The position numbers were made by a program, and so were the translations under genes. Shown here in pieces: positions 1 through 9,286 of a DNA stretch of 64,000 bases (its first letter is position 1; each line of letters starts with the position of its first letter). The DNA comes from Bradyrhizobium sp. AUGA SZCCT0176 (GTDB lineage Bacteria; Pseudomonadota; Alphaproteobacteria; Rhizobiales; Xanthobacteraceae): NCBI RefSeq assembly GCF_018130145.1, contig NZ_JAFCMB010000007.1:62001-126000 (forward strand), written 5' to 3'. A model generated the notes under the pieces. That model was not told the DNA's origin, did no database searches, and worked only from the letters and a program-made list of their open reading frames with translations.

Positions 1-1773
1 CTTGTCGAAATCAAGGATCGACCAGGTGCCGGTCGCTTCAACCACAAGCTTGCCGCCCGCGACACGGACCTGGAGCTCGACACTGTGCGACGGCGCCGCC
101 TCCCGGGCAAAGGCGATCACGAGTGGATCGGTCTCTTTCTGACGGATGATCTTGAGCTTGATCGGGGCGTTGAACGGACCCGAAATCCGTCGAAAAGCTG
201 CTTCCAGGGCCAGGCCCTTGATCGACCGGTCGTCGATCGCGGTGATGAGATCTCCCGCCATCACGCCGGCTCTCGCGGCGGGGCCCCCATTGGCCGGTTT
301 GATCACCCTCAGGCCATCCGTCTCAGCGACAACGGACTCAAGACCGGTCCAGCCGTAGCCATCGACGAGAAGCGAGGTCTGTTTGTCCAATGAACTTGCG
401 GATCCGCCGAAGTCGTAGCGGCCGGCATATTCGGTAAGCTCGCGCGGATTCAATTGCGTTGACGCGGTGGGTGCGGAAACTTCCGGAACCTTCAACGCCG
501 CATAGGGCAGACGGCGGATCGCGTTGAAATAGAATCCGTTTAGACTGTACTGCCGTCGCTGCATCATCATGACAAGGATCAGCTTCTGGGCCGGGTCGAC
601 CGAGAAAAACGTACCCCAGCTTCCCTGCCAGTTGTAGCTGCCGACCGCGCCCGGAATCCAACTGAAATCCGGGTTGGTGCGAACCGCGAAACCGTGCCCC
701 CACCCCGTCCCAAACGCTGGACCGGCTTCGTGCCCCGCGAGGTGAATGTCCGGTGGCAGCGAATTTGTCGTCATCAGCCGGACCGTTTCGGGCTTCAGGA
801 TACGCGCGCCGTCGAGCTCGCCGCCATTGAGCAGCATCTGGCAGAAGCGCAGGAAGTCCGGCACCGTCGAAACGATCCCGCCACCACCCGAGAAGAACGT
901 TTGCGGCTTGCCGACGTCGCCATCCGTCAGGGGTGCGGGCTGCGCGCCCGGCAGGGCGACGAGGCGGGAGAGTTTATCTTCCGGCACGTGGAAGCCGGTA
1001 TCGACCATATGGAGCGGCGCGAACAGGCGGCTTTGCAGAAACTGGTCGAATGGCTGGCCCGACACGACTTCGATGACACGGCCGAGAACATCATATCCCA
1101 AAGAATATTCCCAGACTTCGCCAGGCTGGTGCACAAGCGGAAGAGTGCCGATACTCGCGACAAAGGGTGCGATCGTCTTGTCGCGCCGCATCGGCGCCTT
1201 GATGCCGTAAAGCGCATGTATCGCCGCATTGCCAAATCCGGGATCGGCATAGTCGGGGCTTGCATAGACAAGGCCGGACGTGTTGCGCAGGAGATCGCGG
1301 ATGGTCATCGCCCGCCTGGCCGGTTCAAGCTCGATCATGGTTGCATCTCCGGTCGCCGGATCCTTCTTGACGACCTGCATATCCCTCAGCTCCGGCAAAT
1401 ATTGCGCCACGGGAGCATCAAGCTCGAGCTTGCCGTCATCGACCAGGATCATGGTGGCGACGCTGGTGATCTGCTTGGACATCGAGCCGATGCGGAAGAT
1501 CGAATCCGGCCGCATCGGAATTTTCCTGTCGTGGTCCGCAAAGCCGGTGGGCTGCAGATAGGCGAGCTTGCCGCCGCGGGCAATCGCCACGACAAAACCG
1601 GAGGGATCGCCGTTTCTGGTCTGCGCCTCGAACCACGAGGTCATGCGCGCCAGGCGCCGCGCCGAAAAGCCTGTAGCGTCGGGATCGCCGACGGTCTGCA
1701 GATCGTCAGCAAGCGCCGTACCCACCAGACAGAGTGTGAGCGCGGCCACGCAGGATGCCTGGATGATTTTCAT
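1..1773 (-). CDS. Secreted serine hydrolase (beta-lactamase/penicillin-binding-protein fold) with C-terminal PDZ domain, 3' end outside window
   Basis: The frame is open from an ATG at 1773 to the window edge, so 591 codons are visible and the stop is missing. A signal peptide ends near residue 22 (...GTALADD). The class C/esterase motif SMSK lies at residues 97-100, with the nucleophilic Ser and general-base Lys, and YSL at 223-225 takes the place of YxN. The last 110 or so visible residues resemble a PDZ domain (PAARAGVMAGDLITAIDD). Family knowledge suggests periplasmic esterase, peptidase or transpeptidase-like activity; the substrate is unknown. The downstream-facing AraC-type gene starts upstream on the same strand, 112 bp away. 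Codon use matches its neighbours. Hydrolase fold is confident; PDZ call is good; substrate cannot be inferred. Confidence 0.85.
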   Translation of the reverse strand, partial: MKIIQASCVAALTLCLVGTALADDLQTVGDPDATGFSARRLARMTSWFEAQTRNGDPSGFVVAIARGGKLAYLQPTGFADHDRKIPMRPDSIFRIGSMSKQITSVATMILVDDGKLELDAPVAQYLPELRDMQVVKKDPATGDATMIELEPARRAMTIRDLLRNTSGLVYASPDYADPGFGNAAIHALYGIKAPMRRDKTIAPFVASIGTLPLVHQPGEVWEYSLGYDVLGRVIEVVSGQPFDQFLQSRLFAPLHMVDTGFHVPEDKLSRLVALPGAQPAPLTDGDVGKPQTFFSGGGGIVSTVPDFLRFCQMLLNGGELDGARILKPETVRLMTTNSLPPDIHLAGHEAGPAFGTGWGHGFAVRTNPDFSWIPGAVGSYNWQGSWGTFFSVDPAQKLILVMMMQRRQYSLNGFYFNAIRRLPYAALKVPEVSAPTASTQLNPRELTEYAGRYDFGGSASSLDKQTSLLVDGYGWTGLESVVAETDGLRVIKPANGGPAARAGVMAGDLITAIDDRSIKGLALEAAFRRISGPFNAPIKLKIIRQKETDPLVIAFAREAAPSHSVELQVRVAGGKLVVEATGTWSILDFDK

Positions 1774-1885
1774 TGGGGAGCCTTTCAGACGATCCCAAAC
1801 CGGGATTCCCATACTTCGCCCGGAGAGCCTGCCCGATCGTTTTGGTTCCTTCTCGCCAAATCCTGAAATGCGGTTAGCCGATTCC

Positions 1886-3043
1886 TCAGTCCGGCTTGCC
1901 GATTGCTGAACTGGCGCCCGCATTCAACGGGATCAATGCATTTCGCGCCATGGCAAGATGCCGGAATTCGGTTGGGGTCAGGTCGGTGGCGGCCTTGAAG
2001 GCCCGATTGAATGGCCCGATCGACTGGAAGCCGGTGTCCATCGCGATCGTCAAGACCGGTACTTCCTTTTGTCCGGGGTCGGCCAGCGCCGCCTTGGCTT
2101 CCTCGATCCGGTAGCGGTTGAGGAACGCATTGAAGTTGCGGTGACCCATGCCTTCATTGATGAGCTGCCGCAGCCGGTATTCCGGCACGGCAAGCTCGGC
2201 GGACAGCACGCCAATGGTCAACCCCTCGCGCCGATAGGCGCGATCGACCAGCATCAGTTGCTGCAGCCGGCGCAACAAGGCCGGCTCGACGACGGGAGGT
2301 TTGTCCTCCGCGTCAGATGCGACGGCGTTGATATCGCCGAGGATATCCGTCGCCGGGAGAGGCCGGGGGCCTTCCGGCATTCCGACCGCCCGTAACAGAA
2401 ACCAGCCATAGAGGCCCATCAGCACGCAGAGGCCGAAAGCTTTACCGACGCTCGCTATCGACGCACCGGAAGCCAATGGCGACGGAAAAATGTTCAGTAA
2501 TGTCACAATGGCGATATAGACCGACGCCCCGATCAGGACGACCAGCCGCTGCCGCCGCCGTCCTTCCACCATGTCCGCTGGCCATGTCGCAAGCGTCTGC
2601 GCCACGGCCAACAGAGCCAGGCCAAGAGACGCGACCTGCACCGCACGGTCGAGCGCCTGTCCGGGCATGGGCCACTCGATGGCCCCGCCGGCGACGAGCA
2701 CTTCGGTGCCGGCCATCGCGACCCACAGGGCGCCATGCCAGCGCCGCAGCACGAAGTCGTCATCGAAGGCCGCACGCGCCCAAAGCCAGAACAAGACCGA
2801 GCTACCGGCCGTCAACGCCAGCAGAAACAGACTCCACCATTGCCAGGGCCGCGGAAAATTCGGCGCCGAACAGATTGCGGAAGCGGCGGCGCTGATCGCG
2901 ACCGCCGCACCGAGGCGTGCGACCGTGCTGTCACGGAGATCCCGCAGCCCCACAGCCGCGATCAGCAACGCTAACCCCGCCGCCGCGCCACGAAGACCGA
3001 GGTCGATCGACAAGAGACCGCTGCTGCCCACGACCGAAAACAC
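1886..3043 (-). CDS. AraC-family transcriptional regulator with N-terminal multi-helix membrane domain
   Basis: The protein has 385 residues. The first 215 or so carry about six to seven hydrophobic segments separated by short basic or acidic loops, as in membrane-anchored AraC regulators. The last 110 residues hold the two helix-turn-helix motifs of the AraC/XylS fold (LSAELAVPEYRLRQLINEGM, then TIAMDTGFQSIGPFNRAFKA, ending in the usual LTPTEFR). The start is GTG at 3043 and the ribosome-binding site is weak, so a slightly different start is possible. It lies immediately upstream of, and co-directional with, the PDZ-tailed serine hydrolase, so it probably controls that gene in response to an envelope signal; that link is inference from position. 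Confidence 0.85.
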   Translation of the reverse strand: MFSVVGSSGLLSIDLGLRGAAAGLALLIAAVGLRDLRDSTVARLGAAVAISAAASAICSAPNFPRPWQWWSLFLLALTAGSSVLFWLWARAAFDDDFVLRRWHGALWVAMAGTEVLVAGGAIEWPMPGQALDRAVQVASLGLALLAVAQTLATWPADMVEGRRRQRLVVLIGASVYIAIVTLLNIFPSPLASGASIASVGKAFGLCVLMGLYGWFLLRAVGMPEGPRPLPATDILGDINAVASDAEDKPPVVEPALLRRLQQLMLVDRAYRREGLTIGVLSAELAVPEYRLRQLINEGMGHRNFNAFLNRYRIEEAKAALADPGQKEVPVLTIAMDTGFQSIGPFNRAFKAATDLTPTEFRHLAMARNALIPLNAGASSAIGKPD

Positions 3044-3295
3044 TCCGGATGATTTTCTCGATGCAACGCCTTACGCGCCCGACCGGTCTCGAGCGGCCCG
3101 ACGGAACATGTTGCACGTCATCGTTCCATCCGCCAAGCGGTTGCGAAGCGAAAGATCGTGATCCAATATGACACGAACGGCCACCCGCCTCGTTTCCGGC
3201 GTCCATCAATTGCGTACGCGGGCCCTTGCCAGCCGTCGGGCCGCCTCTAAGCTTTGATGCGATTGCGACCGCCGCGATGGCGGCACGGGGGGCCG

Positions 3296-4405
3296 ATGAA
3301 CCAGGACGAGTTGCTCGCCCTGATCGACCAGATCTATGGCGCGGCGGCCGATATCGACCGCTGGCCCGTGGTGCTGCAGACCATCGCCGATGCTTTCGGC
3401 GCCGGCGACGCCTCGCTCAGCGCGGTCTCGCAGCGGGACGTCCCGTGGCTGGTGGCTCCCCGCACCGATCCGACGTTCCTGCAAAGCTATGGCGCGTACT
3501 ACCACCCGCTCAATCTGTTCTGGCAGCGGGCGGCGAGCCTGCCGGTCGGGACTGTCGTCACCGACCGCATGGTGCTGCCAAAGGAGACGCTGCGTTCCAG
3601 CCCGTTCTTCAACGAATGGTCGCGGCCGCAAGGGTATCTCTCGGTGATGGGAGCAACGCTGCTGGCCGACGACGACTGGCGCGTCGAGTTCGTCGTTCCC
3701 GGCAGAGACGAATTCGGGCCGGCGCAGCTGAAGCTTTATGAGGCGATTGCGCCGCATTTGAAACGGGCGGTGCAGCTCAACCATCGCCTGCAGACCCTGG
3801 CGCTCGATCGCCATTATTCCTTCGCCGCGCTCGACAGCATCGGCCACGGCGTGCTCGTCGTCGATGCCCGGGCGCGCGTCCTGTTCGCCAACCGGGCCTG
3901 CGACAGCGCGTTCGCCGATGGCCTGCGCCTCGACGACGGCGTGCTTTGCGGCGCCTCCTCGGCGGAGACGGCCCGTCTGCATCTGGCGATTGCGGCCAGC
4001 GCGCAGGCCGGCGAGAGCGACATGCGCGACTCGGTTGGCATCTCGCGCGGTGAGTTCAAGAGCGCGCTTTCGCTGCTGGTCATTCCGCTGCGATTCGAGA
4101 CCGAAGCGATCGCAAGACATAATCGGGCGGCGATCATTTTCATCACCGATCCGGACAATGCGGCGCTGCCGGACGACAAGCAATTGCAGAAGAAATTCGG
4201 GCTTACGCCGGCGGAAGTCGGGCTCATTCACGAATTAATCCAGGGCAGCAGCCTTCAGACCGCCGCGGGCCAGCTCGGTATCAAGATTGCGACGGCGCGG
4301 ACCCATCTTCATCGCATCTTTGCGAAAACCGGCACGACGCGTCAGGCTGAACTGATGCGCCTGATGCTGACAAGGGAGCATTGGGCACGGCCCGGCAGGA
4401 ACTAA
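3296..4405 (+). CDS. LuxR-family (GerE-type HTH) transcriptional regulator
   Basis: I place the start at the ATG at 3296 because a GGGGGG run lies just upstream and the residues before it are arginine-rich and unlike a domain; an in-frame ATG at 3254 is possible. The 369-residue product has a C-terminal LuxR/GerE helix-turn-helix (LTPAEVGLIHELIQG, then LGIKIATARTHLHRIFAKTG). The N-terminal 290 residues have no motif I can name; the central part (SFAALDSIGHGVLVVDARAR) looks PAS-like. It is followed 104 bp later by a co-directional serine hydrolase, its probable but unproven target. Confidence 0.85.
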   Translation: MNQDELLALIDQIYGAAADIDRWPVVLQTIADAFGAGDASLSAVSQRDVPWLVAPRTDPTFLQSYGAYYHPLNLFWQRAASLPVGTVVTDRMVLPKETLRSSPFFNEWSRPQGYLSVMGATLLADDDWRVEFVVPGRDEFGPAQLKLYEAIAPHLKRAVQLNHRLQTLALDRHYSFAALDSIGHGVLVVDARARVLFANRACDSAFADGLRLDDGVLCGASSAETARLHLAIAASAQAGESDMRDSVGISRGEFKSALSLLVIPLRFETEAIARHNRAAIIFITDPDNAALPDDKQLQKKFGLTPAEVGLIHELIQGSSLQTAAGQLGIKIATARTHLHRIFAKTGTTRQAELMRLMLTREHWARPGRN

Positions 4406-4496
4406 CCTGGAAGGGAAGTCTGGGTAGCCCTCACTTCGAGAAGTGCCAGGCGGTGCGATAACCGGTCGTTATGTAAATCTTGTCATGCCGACATTC

Positions 4497-4501
4497 GGAG
4501 G
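4497..4501 (+). promoter_or_regulatory. Shine-Dalgarno that selects a TTG start
   Basis: GGAGG at 4497-4501 is eight bases before the TTG at 4510-4512. This makes TTG 4510 a better start for the following serine hydrolase than the upstream in-frame TTG at 4480, which has no comparable site. Confidence 0.7.
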
Positions 4502-4509
4502 TTTGCCAG

Positions 4510-5952
4510 TTGAGTTCACTGTCTTCACACGTCGATGCCTTCGTTGCGGAAGTGAGAGAGCGTTGGGAGGTACCTGGCGTCGCGGTAGCGATAGTGCGGC
4601 GCGATGGGCCACTGCACGTGCATGCCTACGGCGTAAGTAGCGTCACCAGTTCCGCTCCCGCGGATGTCGATACGACCTTTGCGATCGGATCATGTTCAAA
4701 GGCTTTCACTTCCGGGTTGGCCGCAGCATTGGTAGATGCCGGTAAGATCGATTGGGACGATCCAATCCGGAAGTATCTGCCATCATTCCAGTTGTATGAC
4801 CCCTGGATCAGCGACCGCGTAACGCTCCGGGATTTGTTGGCCAATCGGACAGGATTGTCGCGCGCAAGCGTTGGAGAATATGGGTCCGACCTGAGCCGTG
4901 CAGAGCTGTTGCATCAGGCCCGCTACATCCAGCCGATCGCCGGCTTTCGCGATCAGTTCACCTACTGCAATGTCGGTTACGCCGCTGCCGCCGAGGCCAT
5001 GGCGCTGACGGCTGGTCATCCCTTTGATCATGTGATGGACGAATACCTTCGGAGGCCACTTGGGGTGACGCCCAGCACCGTCTCCGAAGTGCAGAGCACG
5101 GCAACCAGCAATGTTGCGGCCCCGCACTACAAGGTCGCCGGCAAGGTTCAGGTGGTCCCGCCCATGTCCACGGACAACCTGTCGGGAGCGATTGGCCAGG
5201 CTATGAGCGCGCGCGATGCAGCCAGATGGCTCGCGTTTCACCTTGATGAGGGGACGCGTCAAGACACCCGGCTCGTTTCTCCGCAACAGCTACGGGAAAC
5301 GCACCTTTTGCAGGTTGCGCGCAGAGATCAAGCTGCGAACGACGGATATGGCTTTGGCTGGCATGTTCGCAACCGGCGCATCCAGCACGACGGAGCCGTT
5401 CGCGGATTTCGCACCAACATCTGGTGTGATCTGGCGGGCGGCCTCGGCATATTCGTCACGACCAATCTCGGTTCCGGCTTCGCTCAATTCGCGATCACCA
5501 ATCGTATAATTCAAGCCATACGCGGAGAAGCCGTTACCGACTGGATCGCGCATTTTGACGAAATGGCAAAAGGCGAGTTGAACGAGCGTATCGCCCGCTT
5601 CGACAAGGAAAGATTCGAGGAGCCGGTTTCCACATCTCGTTGGAGGCTGGACGACTTCATTGGCAACTACCAGCACGAAGGTTTTGGTTCTCTGCATATC
5701 GAGCCGAGAAACGATCATCTGTGGTTTCGGATCGATGGATTGTCTGGCTTTGACGGGCCGCTGGTTCGCTATTCCGATTTGAGCTTCGAATACCAGGGTG
5801 ATCGCGATGCCATGGCTTGGCCGGCAATAGCAGCCGCAGAGGTACCGCGGGGTGAACGCGCTCAGGTCCGGTTTCGTGCTGCCGAGAATGAAATCGACGG
5901 GCTTTGTTGGTCCGACTGGTTCGGCGACGCGAAGTTTATCAGGATCACATAG
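4510..5952 (+). CDS. Serine hydrolase, beta-lactamase class C / esterase family
   Basis: With the TTG start at 4510 the product has 480 residues. SCSK at 61-64 is the SxxK nucleophile motif and YCN at 152-154 is the YxN motif. The central block (LRDLLANRTGLSRA) is typical of the beta-lactamase-like esterase/D-aminopeptidase family. The last 110 residues form a separate domain (about 380-480) resembling the lipocalin-like C-terminal extension (DUF3471 type) of this family. No clear signal peptide follows the chosen start, so the enzyme may be cytoplasmic. It follows the LuxR-type regulator. The substrate is unknown; AmpC-type beta-lactamase action is unlikely given the length and C-terminal domain. 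Confidence 0.85.
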   Translation: MSSLSSHVDAFVAEVRERWEVPGVAVAIVRRDGPLHVHAYGVSSVTSSAPADVDTTFAIGSCSKAFTSGLAAALVDAGKIDWDDPIRKYLPSFQLYDPWISDRVTLRDLLANRTGLSRASVGEYGSDLSRAELLHQARYIQPIAGFRDQFTYCNVGYAAAAEAMALTAGHPFDHVMDEYLRRPLGVTPSTVSEVQSTATSNVAAPHYKVAGKVQVVPPMSTDNLSGAIGQAMSARDAARWLAFHLDEGTRQDTRLVSPQQLRETHLLQVARRDQAANDGYGFGWHVRNRRIQHDGAVRGFRTNIWCDLAGGLGIFVTTNLGSGFAQFAITNRIIQAIRGEAVTDWIAHFDEMAKGELNERIARFDKERFEEPVSTSRWRLDDFIGNYQHEGFGSLHIEPRNDHLWFRIDGLSGFDGPLVRYSDLSFEYQGDRDAMAWPAIAAAEVPRGERAQVRFRAAENEIDGLCWSDWFGDAKFIRIT

Positions 5953-6029
5953 CATTCTCTCCACACCATAAATCGAGAGATGCTTTCGCTTACGCCGCGC
6001 TAATGAAACTCGATTTGTGAGTCCACGGC

Positions 6030-6923
6030 CTAATTCACCAACAAAACTTCGCCGACACGGTCGATGTCGTAGCCGGCAAGTTCTGTCGCATGCTCGCGGA
6101 ACGCCGCCGACCGCAGGAAGCCGAACAGGCGCTGCGGCCCGGGCAGGAAGTAATCGCGCTGCCGCAGCACCAGATCGAAATTCTCCCATGTCAGCGGCAG
6201 GAATTCGAGCGCGGCGGCAAGCGCGACCGACCTTGTTGCGATCCCGCAATCGGCGCGGCCGGAGCGCACCGCCTGCGCGATGTCGGCTCCGGTCGGGCAA
6301 GCCGGCTTCAACAAAGTGAGATCATGCGCTGCAAGGCCGGCGCGGGCCAGCAAGGCGAGCAATAGCAATTGCGCGCCGGCGCCGAGCGGACGCTGCGCCA
6401 TGCGCGCGCCGGACCGCGCGACCGAGGCGATGTCGCTCAGCCCGAGTGGATTGCCGGGGGCGACCAGGATGCCTTGCTCGCGCCGCGCAAACGAGATCAC
6501 GACGGCATCGTGCAACCCCGGAGCGCCGGCAACGGTTGCGATGTTGACCTGCTCATCATCCTCACCATTTCCCTGGGCGTGCAAATGAATCGCCGCGGCC
6601 ATCACCTCGCCGCGGGTCAGCCGCCGCAATCCTTCTTCGCTTCCTTCCGGCAGGCTCGCGAGGCCGCAGCGGCTCTCGCGCAGCGCCCATTCCAGCAGGG
6701 GATCATGACTGCCGCCAACGATCGGGGGCGCAGCGACGTGGCTGAGCGCGGCAGGCGCGATCAGGCCGGCCGTCACCCACCGGTCGAGCGCCGCGCGCGG
6801 AAACAGCCATCGGCCGGTCACCTTGGTGCACGGCACCGCGCCCTGCGCGACCAGTTCATAGAGCTTGCGTTCGGACAGCCGCAGGTAGGTCGCGGCCTCG
6901 TCAGTGGTGAGTAGATCGGCCAT
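6030..6923 (-). CDS. Helix-turn-helix regulator with periplasmic-binding-protein-like effector domain (putative molybdate/tungstate-responsive)
   Basis: The product has 297 residues. Residues 1-52 form an excisionase/MerR-type DNA-binding domain (TTDEAATYLRLSERKLYELV, then the wing KVTGRWLFPRAALDRW). Residues 85-290 or so match the PBP-like domain found in one-component regulators of molybdate and tungstate uptake (SRCGLASLPEGSEEGL; QAVRSGRADCGIATRSVA; FLPLTWENFDLVLRQRDYF). It is transcribed away from the tungstate transporter operon with only about 95 bp between starts. Family members bind the oxyanion or a related ligand and repress or activate the transporter; that role here is inferred from the divergent layout. 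Confidence 0.85.
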   Translation of the reverse strand: MADLLTTDEAATYLRLSERKLYELVAQGAVPCTKVTGRWLFPRAALDRWVTAGLIAPAALSHVAAPPIVGGSHDPLLEWALRESRCGLASLPEGSEEGLRRLTRGEVMAAAIHLHAQGNGEDDEQVNIATVAGAPGLHDAVVISFARREQGILVAPGNPLGLSDIASVARSGARMAQRPLGAGAQLLLLALLARAGLAAHDLTLLKPACPTGADIAQAVRSGRADCGIATRSVALAAALEFLPLTWENFDLVLRQRDYFLPGPQRLFGFLRSAAFREHATELAGYDIDRVGEVLLVN

Positions 6924-6932
6924 TACGAACCA

Positions 6933-6944
6933 GCATGAACATGC
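6933..6944. promoter_or_regulatory. Candidate operator: perfect 5-bp inverted repeat with 2-bp spacer
   Basis: GCATGAACATGC lies between the divergent regulator (start 6923) and tupB (start 7019). The arms GCATG and CATGC are perfectly complementary. It is ten bases from the regulator's start codon, a position suited to autoregulation, and AT-rich DNA follows. No binding data are visible. Confidence 0.35.
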
Positions 6945-7018
6945 AGATATATGAATCTATTACGAAGTTTGACCATAATCGCGGCTTCTGCACAAGATGC
7001 GCAAAGGATGGATTTGGG

Positions 7019-7711
7019 ATGATTGGCGATGCTTCTGCACTCCAGCTCGTGCTGACCGGTGACCCGGCGCTGCTGGCGATCGTGCGGCTATCGCTGATCG
7101 TGAGCCTTTCCGCCGTCGTCCTTGCCGCCCTTATTGGGATCCCGTTCGGCGCCGCGCTGGCACTGATCCAGTTTCCCGGCCGTCAGGCCGTCATCGTCGT
7201 GCTCAACGCGCTGATGGGCCTGCCGCCGGTGGTGGTCGGGCTGGCGGTTTTCCTGGCGCTGTCGCGTGCGGGTCCGCTCGGCTCATGGGGCCTGCTGTTC
7301 ACGCCGAAGGCGATGATCATCGCACAAACGGTGCTGGTGGCCCCGATCATCGCGGCCCTCACGCGCCAGACCATCGAAGATCTGTGGCTCGAATACCGCG
7401 ACGAACTCAACGCGATGAATGTCGGCCCGGTCGGCCGGGTAGCGACGCTGATCTGGGATGCGCGCTTCAGTCTCGTCACCGCATTGCTTGCCGGGTTTGG
7501 CCGGGCAGCAGCCGAGGTCGGCGCCATCATCATTGTCGGCGGCAATATCGACGGCTTCACCCGCACCATGACGACCGCAATCGCCCTGGAAACGTCCAAG
7601 GGCGACCTGCCGCTGGCCGTCGGACTCGGCATGGTGCTGATCGTGATCGTGATCGCGGTCAACGCGCTCGCCTGGACCGCCCGCCGCGCGGGCGAGCGAA
7701 TGGCGGGGTGA
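7019..7711 (+). CDS. tupB: Tungstate-type ABC transporter permease
   Basis: I choose the ATG at 7019 (230 residues) because the 28 residues encoded upstream are polar and unlike a permease N-terminus; an in-frame ATG at 6935 exists. There are about five to six hydrophobic segments. The cytoplasmic loop (EYRDELNAMNVGPVGRVATL) corresponds to the EAA loop that docks with the ATPase, and GFGRAAAEVGAIIIVGGNI is the signature block of TupB/ModB permeases. The TGA is three bases before the ATG of the ATPase, so the genes are coupled. The tungstate rather than molybdate assignment comes from the adjacent TupA-like binding protein. Confidence 0.85.
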   Translation: MIGDASALQLVLTGDPALLAIVRLSLIVSLSAVVLAALIGIPFGAALALIQFPGRQAVIVVLNALMGLPPVVVGLAVFLALSRAGPLGSWGLLFTPKAMIIAQTVLVAPIIAALTRQTIEDLWLEYRDELNAMNVGPVGRVATLIWDARFSLVTALLAGFGRAAAEVGAIIIVGGNIDGFTRTMTTAIALETSKGDLPLAVGLGMVLIVIVIAVNALAWTARRAGERMAG

Positions 7712-7713
7712 CC

Positions 7714-8436
7714 ATGCGCGCGCCAGTTTCCGATGTGCCAATCAGCTTCGAGAACGTCACCGTCGCCGCCGGGGCGGTGACGATCCTCGATGGCATCAGC
7801 CTCACGCTGAACCCGGGGACGCCGACCATCCTGATCGGCCCGAACGGCTCCGGGAAGAGCACGCTGCTGCGCACGGCGATGGGACTGGTGCGGCCATCAC
7901 AGGGGCGCGTGACGTGGGGCGGTCGGGAAAATGTCCCGCCGACGCGGCGTGCCATCGTGCTGCAGCGCCCGGCCATGCTGCGGCGTAGCGCAAGCGGCAA
8001 TATCCGCTACGCCCTGCGCGCCTCGGGCGTCGGACGGACGGAGCAGCAAAGCCGGATCGATGAGCTGCTGGCACTGGTCGGCCTCGGACAACTGGCGGAT
8101 CGTCCCGCGCGCCGGCTGTCGGGCGGCGAGCAGCAGCGGCTTGCGCTGGCGCGCGCGCTCGCCCGCGATCCCGCCATCCTTTTTCTGGACGAGCCGACCG
8201 CGAGCCTCGACCCCGCCGCCACCAAGGCGATCGAGGACATCGTCCACGCGGTGAGCCAGCGCGGCATCAAAATCGTCATGGCGACCCATGACCTCGGCGA
8301 AGCCCGGCGGCTGGCGGGCGACATCGTCATGCTTCACCGCGGCCGCGTGATCGAAACCGGTCCGGCGGCAGCGTTCTTCAACACACCACAAACCGGCGAA
8401 GCGAAAACGTTCATCGCCGGCGAACTGCTCGTTTGA
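7714..8436 (+). CDS. tupC: Tungstate-type ABC transporter ATP-binding protein
   Basis: The product has 240 residues from the ATG at 7714; GTG 7708, overlapping the tupB stop, is an alternative. Walker A is GPNGSGKST (42-50), the ABC signature is LSGGEQQ (135-141), Walker B is ILFLDEP with catalytic Glu160, and the switch His lies in MATHDLGEA. It has the short length of TupC, without the C-terminal molybdate-binding domain found in ModC. It lies between tupB and tupA and powers import. Confidence 0.88.
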   Translation: MRAPVSDVPISFENVTVAAGAVTILDGISLTLNPGTPTILIGPNGSGKSTLLRTAMGLVRPSQGRVTWGGRENVPPTRRAIVLQRPAMLRRSASGNIRYALRASGVGRTEQQSRIDELLALVGLGQLADRPARRLSGGEQQRLALARALARDPAILFLDEPTASLDPAATKAIEDIVHAVSQRGIKIVMATHDLGEARRLAGDIVMLHRGRVIETGPAAAFFNTPQTGEAKTFIAGELLV

Positions 8437-8458
8437 CTGATCTTTTGGAGGACATGAA

Positions 8459-9286
8459 ATGTTTACTCGCCGCTTGCTGATGGCGATCGCCGTCAGCGTC
8501 GTTTTCGCTGGCTCCGCTTTCGCGCAGGACAAATCGATCCTGGTGGCGTCGACCACATCGACGCAGGATTCCGGCCTGTTCGGCCATCTGCTGCCGATGT
8601 TCAAGGCCAAGACGGGCATCGACGTCAAGGTGGTTGCACAGGGCACCGGCCAGGCGATCGATACCGGCCGCCGCGGCGACGCCGACGTGCTGTTCGTCCA
8701 CGCCAAGGCGGCGGAAGAAAAATTCCTCAGCGAAGGCTTTGGCGTCAAGCGTTACCCTGTCATGTACAACGACTTCGTCCTGGTCGGCCCGAAAAGCGAT
8801 CCTGCAGGCATCAAGGGGTCAAAGGACATCGTCGCCGCGTTCAAGACGCTCAAGGACAAGGGCATCGACTTCATTTCGCGCGGCGACAAGTCCGGCACGC
8901 ACCAGGCCGAGCTCAATCTCTGGAAGGTCGCCGGCATCGACATCGCGACGGACAAAGGCCCCTGGTACAAGGAGATCGGCCAGGGCATGGGCGCCGCGCT
9001 CAACACCGCGGCGGCTTCAAACGCCTATGTGCTGACCGATCGCGCCACCTGGCTTTCGTTCAAGAACAAGGGCGAACTCGTCATCGAGGTCGAAGGCGAC
9101 AAGCGGCTGTTCAACCAGTATGGCGTCATGCTGGTGAACCCGGCGAAGCATCCGACCGTCAAGAAGGATTTCGGCCAGCAATTCATCGACTGGCTGGTTT
9201 CGTCCGAGGGCCAGAAGGCGATCGCCGATTTCAAGATCAACGGCGAGCAGCTGTTCTATCCCAACGCCAGCGATCCGGGCGCCTGA
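8459..9286 (+). CDS. tupA: Tungstate-binding periplasmic protein
   Basis: This is a 275-residue protein with a Sec signal peptide cleaved after AFA (near residue 22). The mature N-terminus has the TupA-type oxyanion loop STTSTQDSG, and RRGDADVLFVHAKAAEE and RGDKSGTHQ are further TupA/WtpA-like binding segments. GGAGG lies upstream of the ATG. It supplies WO4 (perhaps also MoO4) to TupBC. Tungsten or molybdenum would serve pterin enzymes such as formate or aldehyde dehydrogenases; none is encoded in the window. Confidence 0.9.
   Translation: MFTRRLLMAIAVSVVFAGSAFAQDKSILVASTTSTQDSGLFGHLLPMFKAKTGIDVKVVAQGTGQAIDTGRRGDADVLFVHAKAAEEKFLSEGFGVKRYPVMYNDFVLVGPKSDPAGIKGSKDIVAAFKTLKDKGIDFISRGDKSGTHQAELNLWKVAGIDIATDKGPWYKEIGQGMGAALNTAAASNAYVLTDRATWLSFKNKGELVIEVEGDKRLFNQYGVMLVNPAKHPTVKKDFGQQFIDWLVSSEGQKAIADFKINGEQLFYPNASDPGA

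Noticed and set aside
694..1866. Plus-strand open frame of 390 codons
   Set aside because: It is antisense to the PDZ serine hydrolase, which has a signal peptide and SxxK motif; the plus-strand product is rich in Arg/His and shows no domain.
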